A stretch of 64,000 bases of DNA from Conoideocrella luteorostrata (lineage: Eukaryota > Ascomycota > Sordariomycetes > Hypocreales > Clavicipitaceae): the NCBI GenBank assembly GCA_032433595.1, contig JASWJB010000189.1:1-64000 (forward strand), read 5' to 3'. Both the position numbers and the translations under genes were made by a program. A model generated the notes under the pieces. The model ran no database searches. It was not told the origin of the DNA and saw only the letters and a list, made by a program, of their open reading frames with translations. Shown here one piece after another: positions 58,967-64,000 of the stretch (the first letter of the stretch is position 1; each line of letters begins with the position of its first letter).

Positions 58967-59831
58967 GGGTAGCCTTCCCCTGGATGCTAGGGAGATGGGG
59001 GGAAATAGGAGAAATACGGAGGTTTAATTAGGGGATTTGACAGATATCGATCGGTGCACTAGTATCACAATGCAAGTGCGGTTTGGGTGGTGGGAATAGC
59101 TTCATTCGATGCGATGGCTTTTGAATGCCAGTTACAAAGTATGGGCTCAAAAAAAATTACCGAGACTGCCCCGCCAAAGTACCTACCTGACTGACTAGTA
59201 TCTGATTCTACCCTTGGCAAGGGACAGAATGGAAGGTCTGCCGGATGCGGGACAATTTGGTGGCTTCCTCGTCGACCCCACCAGCACTACCGGAGACTAG
59301 AGCTCCGTGAGCTCTAGCTAGATTCTGTGGGTGTGTGGACAGCCCGCGGATGGGCTGCAGGTGCCTGTAGACTGTCTAAGTATGACCCTGGTTCGCACCT
59401 TTCGTTCGCTGGATCCGCTGCCCTCGCACGTTGCTATGGCCGCAAGCATGATTCGCTAATGCCTTCTCGGTACCGGCTTGAGACATCAAGCATCTCCAAT
59501 TCTCGAAAGCGTCTCCATCATCGTCGCCTTGCTCATTCGTCGCCTCAGCCGCCAGCCAGCTTTTCTAATCCTGTGCGGCTGTTCAATTTTTCACTAGGGT
59601 GAGCTAATATTGCATTCTTTCCCTTTACCCAGACTCGTCCCGGTCCAACAACAGCAACTTCATCCTTTACTCTTTCAATTGTGTCGCGAATGGCTATTGC
59701 TGCGTTGAGATCCCGCCACGACATGTCTCCGGGGTACGCCGATGCTAATTGTTAAAGACTTTAAATCACGCGACAACCCTTGGGAAGCATCGGCCCACGG
59801 CAGGTTTCAGGTCAAGCCTGGTGTATTCGTC
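58967..59831. other. divergent intergenic region and vtc4 leader
   Basis: 860 bp between rmt2 and vtc4. The stretch at about 59600-59640 (GTGAGC ... TTTACCCAG) could be a 5'-UTR intron of vtc4. No gene seen. Confidence 0.45.
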
Positions 59832-62277
59832 ATGAAGTTCGGCGAGCAGCTACGGTCGAGCGTCATTCGCGAGTACCAATGGTACTACATCGACTACAAT
59901 GGCCTGAAGGCTGAGCTTAAGGGTGCCACTGGTCCACCCAGGGCTGGTGATGCTCTAGGCAATGAATGGACCGAAGAGGATGAAATTCGCTTCGTTGGCA
60001 AGCTGGAGGCTGAGCTCGAGAAGGTACATACCAAGCAGCAGGTCAAGGCTATGGAGATTTCTAGGCGCATCGCCGTCAGCGAACACGAGGTCAAAGATGT
60101 GGTCAACCGGCTGAATGAGCGTGGCCTCGGGGAAGACGGCCCCAGCGAAGAAGAGTTCATGCTACTCGAGGAGGATCTGAGTGATATCATTGCCGATGTG
60201 CATGATCTCGCCAAATTCGTGCAGCTGAATTATACTGGCTTCTACAAAATCATCAAAAAGCACGATGTAGGTTTCTGCATGAGATGCATTCCATCTGTCC
60301 CGCGTACAAGTCAGGGCTGACCCATTGATAGAAAATGACGGGCTGGCATCTTCGCCCTGTCTTCGACACCCGACTCAAAGCAAAACCATTCTACAAAGAG
60401 AATTATGACGCTTCTGTTATCAAGCTATCAAAACTCTACGATCTGGTTCGAACCCGTGGCAACCCCGTCAAAGGTGACAGCGCTGCTGGAGGTGGGCAGG
60501 CAAGCTTTGTGCGCCAAACGACGAAGTATTGGGTTCACCCAGATAACGTAACCGAGCTGAAGCTTATCATCTTGAAGCATTTGCCGGTACTTGTCTTCAA
60601 CGCCAGTAAGGAGTTTGAGCAGCAAGATTCGGCCATTACATCTATTTACTACGATAATCCTGAGAAATGGGATCTGTACGAAGGTAGATTGAAGAAGACG
60701 GAAGGAGCCGAGGCCATTCGCCTTCGATGGTACGGAGGCATGCAGAACGAAACTATTTTTGTTGAGCGAAAAACCCACCGAGAAGACTGGACTGGCGAAA
60801 AGTCTGTAAAGGCCCGGTTCTCCATCAAGGAGAAGAATGTCAATGCCTATATGCGAGGTGAACAGCTACCTGCTGCCATTTTTGAAAAGGCGCGTAAAGA
60901 GGGCAAGAAGTCAGAAAAGGCAATTGCTGAGGATGAGCGGTTAGCCTCCGAGATTCAGTACTCCGTCCTGAAGAAGGGTTACAAGCCAGTATGCCGCTCG
61001 TTCTACAACCGAACTGCCTTCCAGCTTCCAGCAGACGCACGAGTGCGTATCTCTTTGGATACAGAGCTGACAATGGTTCGTGAAGATAATCTTGATGGCC
61101 GCAAACGAGCTGGTGACAATTGGAGACGTATGGACATTGGCATTGACTGGCCGTTTTCACAACTGCCGGCTGAAGATGTTGTCAGATTTCCCTACGCTGT
61201 GCTTGAGGTAAAGCTCCAAACTCAGATGGGACAAGAGCCCCCTGAGTGGGTTCGCCAGCTTATCTCTTCTCACCTCGTCGAATCTGTTCCGAAATTCTCC
61301 AAGTTTATCCATGGCACAGCCTGCCTATTTCCAGACCGAATCAATCTCCTGCCATTTTGGATGCCCCAAATGGATGTGGATATTCGCAAGCCAGCATCAC
61401 ACGACTTTGGCATTCGTCGACCTGGTCTCTCAGGCACTACCAACACCTCCGATGACGACGAAGAGGATTTGGACTCGGACGATGAAGAGTACCAAGCGGC
61501 TGTCCGTATATCGACTACCAATGGCCAATCTAGCTCCCGGGTTCTTCCCGCACCCACTGACTCGGAGGGTCAAACCGTTGACCAGCCAGCCAGCAATGAA
61601 GATTTCCCAATCTACGACTCTGACGACGAGTACGACCCTAATTACGAGTTGGAAGAGGCAAGACGGATTGGAGGATGGCACTATTACTCCACACTGTTCG
61701 CCACCAAGGGGCGAGCAGCTCGCGATGGCACCCTCAATGTGCTGAAGCATCTCGTCCCTGCTTCCCGTAGTTCTCAAGTCCCTCGCAGCGCTAGACTGCA
61801 GATGCTTTTCGGCTCCGGCACCATTCAGCAAAAGAAGTTCAAGGCTCCTCCGGGCAAAAAGATTTACGTCCCCGTTCGCGTAGAGCCCAAGGTGTACTTT
61901 GCCGCAGAGCGGACCTTTCTTGGATGGGTAAGACGACATAGACTGAATATCTGATCATTTCTGAACCATAATTACTGACCTTGCGCACCCACTAGCTCGA
62001 ATACTCGATATACATAGGCACCATCGCTATCACCCTCCTCAACTTTGGCAATCATCCAACACGCACATCATTCTGGATTTCCGGCATCTTTACACTCTTG
62101 GCTATCCTGAGTTTATGCTATTCTGTCGGCATCTATCTCTACAGGAGCAAATCTATTCGTAACCGTAAGGCAGCTAGGTTTTATGACAAGTGGGGGCCCA
62201 GTGTGCTCTGTGTGTCGTTGTTCGTTGCAGTGGCCCTCAACTTTGCGTTTGAAGGAAGGGAAAGGGATGTGTGGTAA
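59832..62277 (+). CDS. vtc4: vacuolar transporter chaperone Vtc4, polyphosphate polymerase
   Basis: Vtc4 is the catalytic subunit of the VTC complex. It makes polyphosphate from ATP and passes it into the vacuole. Exons are 59832-60266, 60332-61927 and 61996-62277 (770 aa). The start [22 protein letters not shown] is the canonical SPX opening; an in-frame ATG 90 nt upstream would add 30 residues in front of it and was rejected. The SPX domain (about 1-145) ends [15 protein letters not shown]. The tunnel-shaped catalytic domain (about 190-490) keeps the Arg, Lys and Glu residues lining the tunnel: [45 protein letters not shown] and PKFSKFIHG, so it should be active, unlike accessory Vtc2/3. 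An acidic linker leads to three DUF202-type membrane helices at the C-terminus. Confidence 0.94.
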
Positions 62278-62812
62278 TGTGCGGGATGGCATGCATGTAG
62301 TTTTGGTTATTATTGTCATTGTTGTTGTTGTTGTTACTGTTATTTTGGTGTTGGGCCAATGTAACAATATTGGTGGTGGTTTTTTGTCCAGCCTGTCAGG
62401 TTGTTTTGTAAATAGTTGCATAATTTGACGGATCCAACCACATTTCATGTCTCCCTCTCCATTTTTGTGGCTTTGAGGCTATTTATTCATCTCATGGCCA
62501 AACATGTCACATAACCTGACGACAGGTAATGCCATGTTGCAAGCGCTGCCACCATGATGACAAGACAAAGCGGGTTTTCGGGCACGGCGACAGGAATACT
62601 TGCAAAGCCCCTAGATTATGATCTATTTCATGGAGTGAAAAATCCTGTGATATCGTCAAAACATAACAAACGCCACCCTACTTATATACTACCCATCTAC
62701 CCATCTACCCATAATGGATGACATGTCCTATCCATACCTATCCTAAACCTCAAAATACATGCCCCTTCATCAGAATGTTCTCATGCCGACATCACATCTT
62801 CTCACCCAGCCC
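62278..62812. other. convergent intergenic region
   Basis: 535 bp between the 3' ends of vtc4 and mcm4, with a TTG-repeat stretch at about 62313-62340. No gene seen. Confidence 0.5.
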
Positions 62813-64000
62813 TTATACCATAGCCGTTACTCTCCTAACGTTCTTGCGCGCACCCTCGCCATTTATCGAGATCAAGTTCTCCGTCTCCAAGCTTCTCATG
62901 ACCTCGTTAAACTCGGCAGTCTCGATAGGCATGCTCGCTCCATCACTCAGCCGCTTGGACACGTCGCCCCATCGGACGCTATTCCCACCAGCGGTCATAT
63001 CATCCAGAAGCGTCAGGATGGCGTCCCTCAGTTCGCCCCGGCGCTTGCGGTCAGCAGCGCTGGTGCCCTCGGTCAAGAGGCTCATGTCGATACGACCCTG
63101 GGAGTCTGTAGCAGCGGTTTTCAGTGCGCTCTGAATGAGACGATTGGCCTCGTGGACATCATCTTTGGTAACGGTGTCGGAGAGCCTCATCTTGGCGTGG
63201 GCTTCTGAGAGACGAATCATGCTTTCGAGCTGTCTGGTTGTGGCGGTGATGCGCTTCTCTGCGGCGCGGACATCTTGGCCGAGAGCGCGCATGGCAATGT
63301 AGCATTTCACGAGCTCTTCGCCGGCCTCTCTGGAGATGGTGGGTTGTATTTGAGCGCGGGCAAAGGAGATGTACGAGGTGAGGAATTCGACGGGGAGGAT
63401 GTCGCTGCTTGAGGGGGCAGATTGCGGCTTGTCTTCGAGGTAGAGAGAGAGGAGGTGCTTGGCCATGCGCTTGTCTGTCTTTTCGTCAACACGGTCGAGA
63501 ATGAGATAAACAAGGTCGAAACGGGACAGAAGAGTAGGTGGAAGGTCGATGTTCTGGGGCACGGAGAGGTCAGGGTTGTAGCGACTGCCGATTGGGTTGG
63601 CAGAAGCGAGGATACTTGTTCTGGCGTTGAGCGTGGTGATGATGCCGGCCTTGGCGACAGAGACGGTCTGTTGCTCCATGACTTCGTGGAGAACGGAGCG
63701 AGTTGCGTCCGACATCTTGTCGAACTCGTCGATGCAGCAAACACCGCCGTCAGACAGAACCAGTGCACCTGATTCAAGAACAAGCTGCCGGGTTTCCGGA
63801 TCGCGGGTCACGTAAGCTGTGAGACCGACCGCAGATGAACCTTTACCGCTGGTGTAAATACCACGGGGAGCAATCTTATGGATGTACGCAAGCATTTGCG
63901 ACTTGGCCGTTGACGGATCGCCGCACAGAAGTACGTTGATATCGCCTCTGTACTTGGGACTGCCGCCCTTGTGGAAAGTTTTGTTGGTACCACCAAATAG
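62813..64000 (-). CDS. mcm4: replicative helicase subunit Mcm4, C-terminal part (truncated by window edge)
   Basis: One open exon without introns, continuing beyond 64000, so the N-terminal portion of the gene is missing only because the window ends. The fragment (395 aa) starts inside the AAA+ domain with LFGGTNKTFHKGGSPKYRGD, which is specific to Mcm4 among MCM proteins. Walker A is GDPSTAKSQM, Walker B CIDEFDKM, sensor 1 ASANPIGSRYN, and the arginine finger region LLSRFDLVYL. The C-terminal winged helix ends ISINGEGARKNVRRVTAMV. Mcm4 is one of six Mcm2-7 helicase subunits loaded at origins and activated with Cdc45 and GINS (Sld5 lies at the other end of the window). It converges with vtc4. 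Confidence 0.95.
   Translation of the reverse strand, partial: LFGGTNKTFHKGGSPKYRGDINVLLCGDPSTAKSQMLAYIHKIAPRGIYTSGKGSSAVGLTAYVTRDPETRQLVLESGALVLSDGGVCCIDEFDKMSDATRSVLHEVMEQQTVSVAKAGIITTLNARTSILASANPIGSRYNPDLSVPQNIDLPPTLLSRFDLVYLILDRVDEKTDKRMAKHLLSLYLEDKPQSAPSSSDILPVEFLTSYISFARAQIQPTISREAGEELVKCYIAMRALGQDVRAAEKRITATTRQLESMIRLSEAHAKMRLSDTVTKDDVHEANRLIQSALKTAATDSQGRIDMSLLTEGTSAADRKRRGELRDAILTLLDDMTAGGNSVRWGDVSKRLSDGASMPIETAEFNEVMRSLETENLISINGEGARKNVRRVTAMV

Overview
The window is nuclear DNA from a filamentous ascomycete, most likely a Sordariomycete of the order Hypocreales. The genes have few, short introns (about 50-110 nt) with GT-AG ends and ACTAAC/CTAAC-type branch sites. Every recognisable protein has fungal architecture (eisosome Pil1, Vtc4, Rmt2, Sec20, psi-metabolism fusion). 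Genes lie on both strands with no operon-like pairing. The order is an inference from protein resemblance; species cannot be read from the sequence.

Layout: 0-13 kb is a gene-dense housekeeping block: WD40-cyclophilin (-), AIG1/FAR-17a membrane protein (+), FMN alpha-hydroxyacid dehydrogenase (-), GINS subunit Sld5 (+), Utp18 (-), and a pseudouridine glycosidase/kinase fusion (-). 14.5-25.4 kb is looser: a short-chain dehydrogenase (+), a 4.6 kb stretch with no convincing gene, a phenol-hydroxylase-type FAD monooxygenase (+) and an intronless F-box protein (-). 27.6-35.8 kb has methylmalonate-semialdehyde dehydrogenase, calnexin and a cysteine/serine-rich, probably GPI-anchored wall protein (all -). 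35.8-41.9 kb is mostly non-coding, with one small two-exon orphan gene. 41.9-64 kb is dense again: MtnB/Mde1 (+), Sec20 (-), mitoribosomal mL53 (+), inorganic pyrophosphatase (-), Pil1 (-), a His-rich small protein (-), Ost1 (-), hexokinase (+), Rmt2 (-), Vtc4 (+), and the C-terminal part of Mcm4 (-) running off the right edge.

Functional themes: ER folding and traffic (calnexin, Ost1, Sec20), DNA replication (Sld5 and Mcm4, both of the CMG helicase), ribosome biogenesis and modification (Utp18, Rmt2, mL53), phosphate/polyphosphate handling (Vtc4, pyrophosphatase) and salvage or catabolism (pseudouridine, methionine, valine). No biosynthetic cluster, intact transposon, CRISPR, rRNA or canonical tRNA gene was found.

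The main non-genic signals are a tRNA-derived SINE-like element near 5.6 kb and a strongly recurring TACGGAGTA/TACTCCGTA motif, seen more than 25 times and almost only between genes. I see no discrete new multi-gene system. The best leads are that motif, the SINE-like element, the orphan gene at 39.6 kb, and a possible dual-localised pyrophosphatase.
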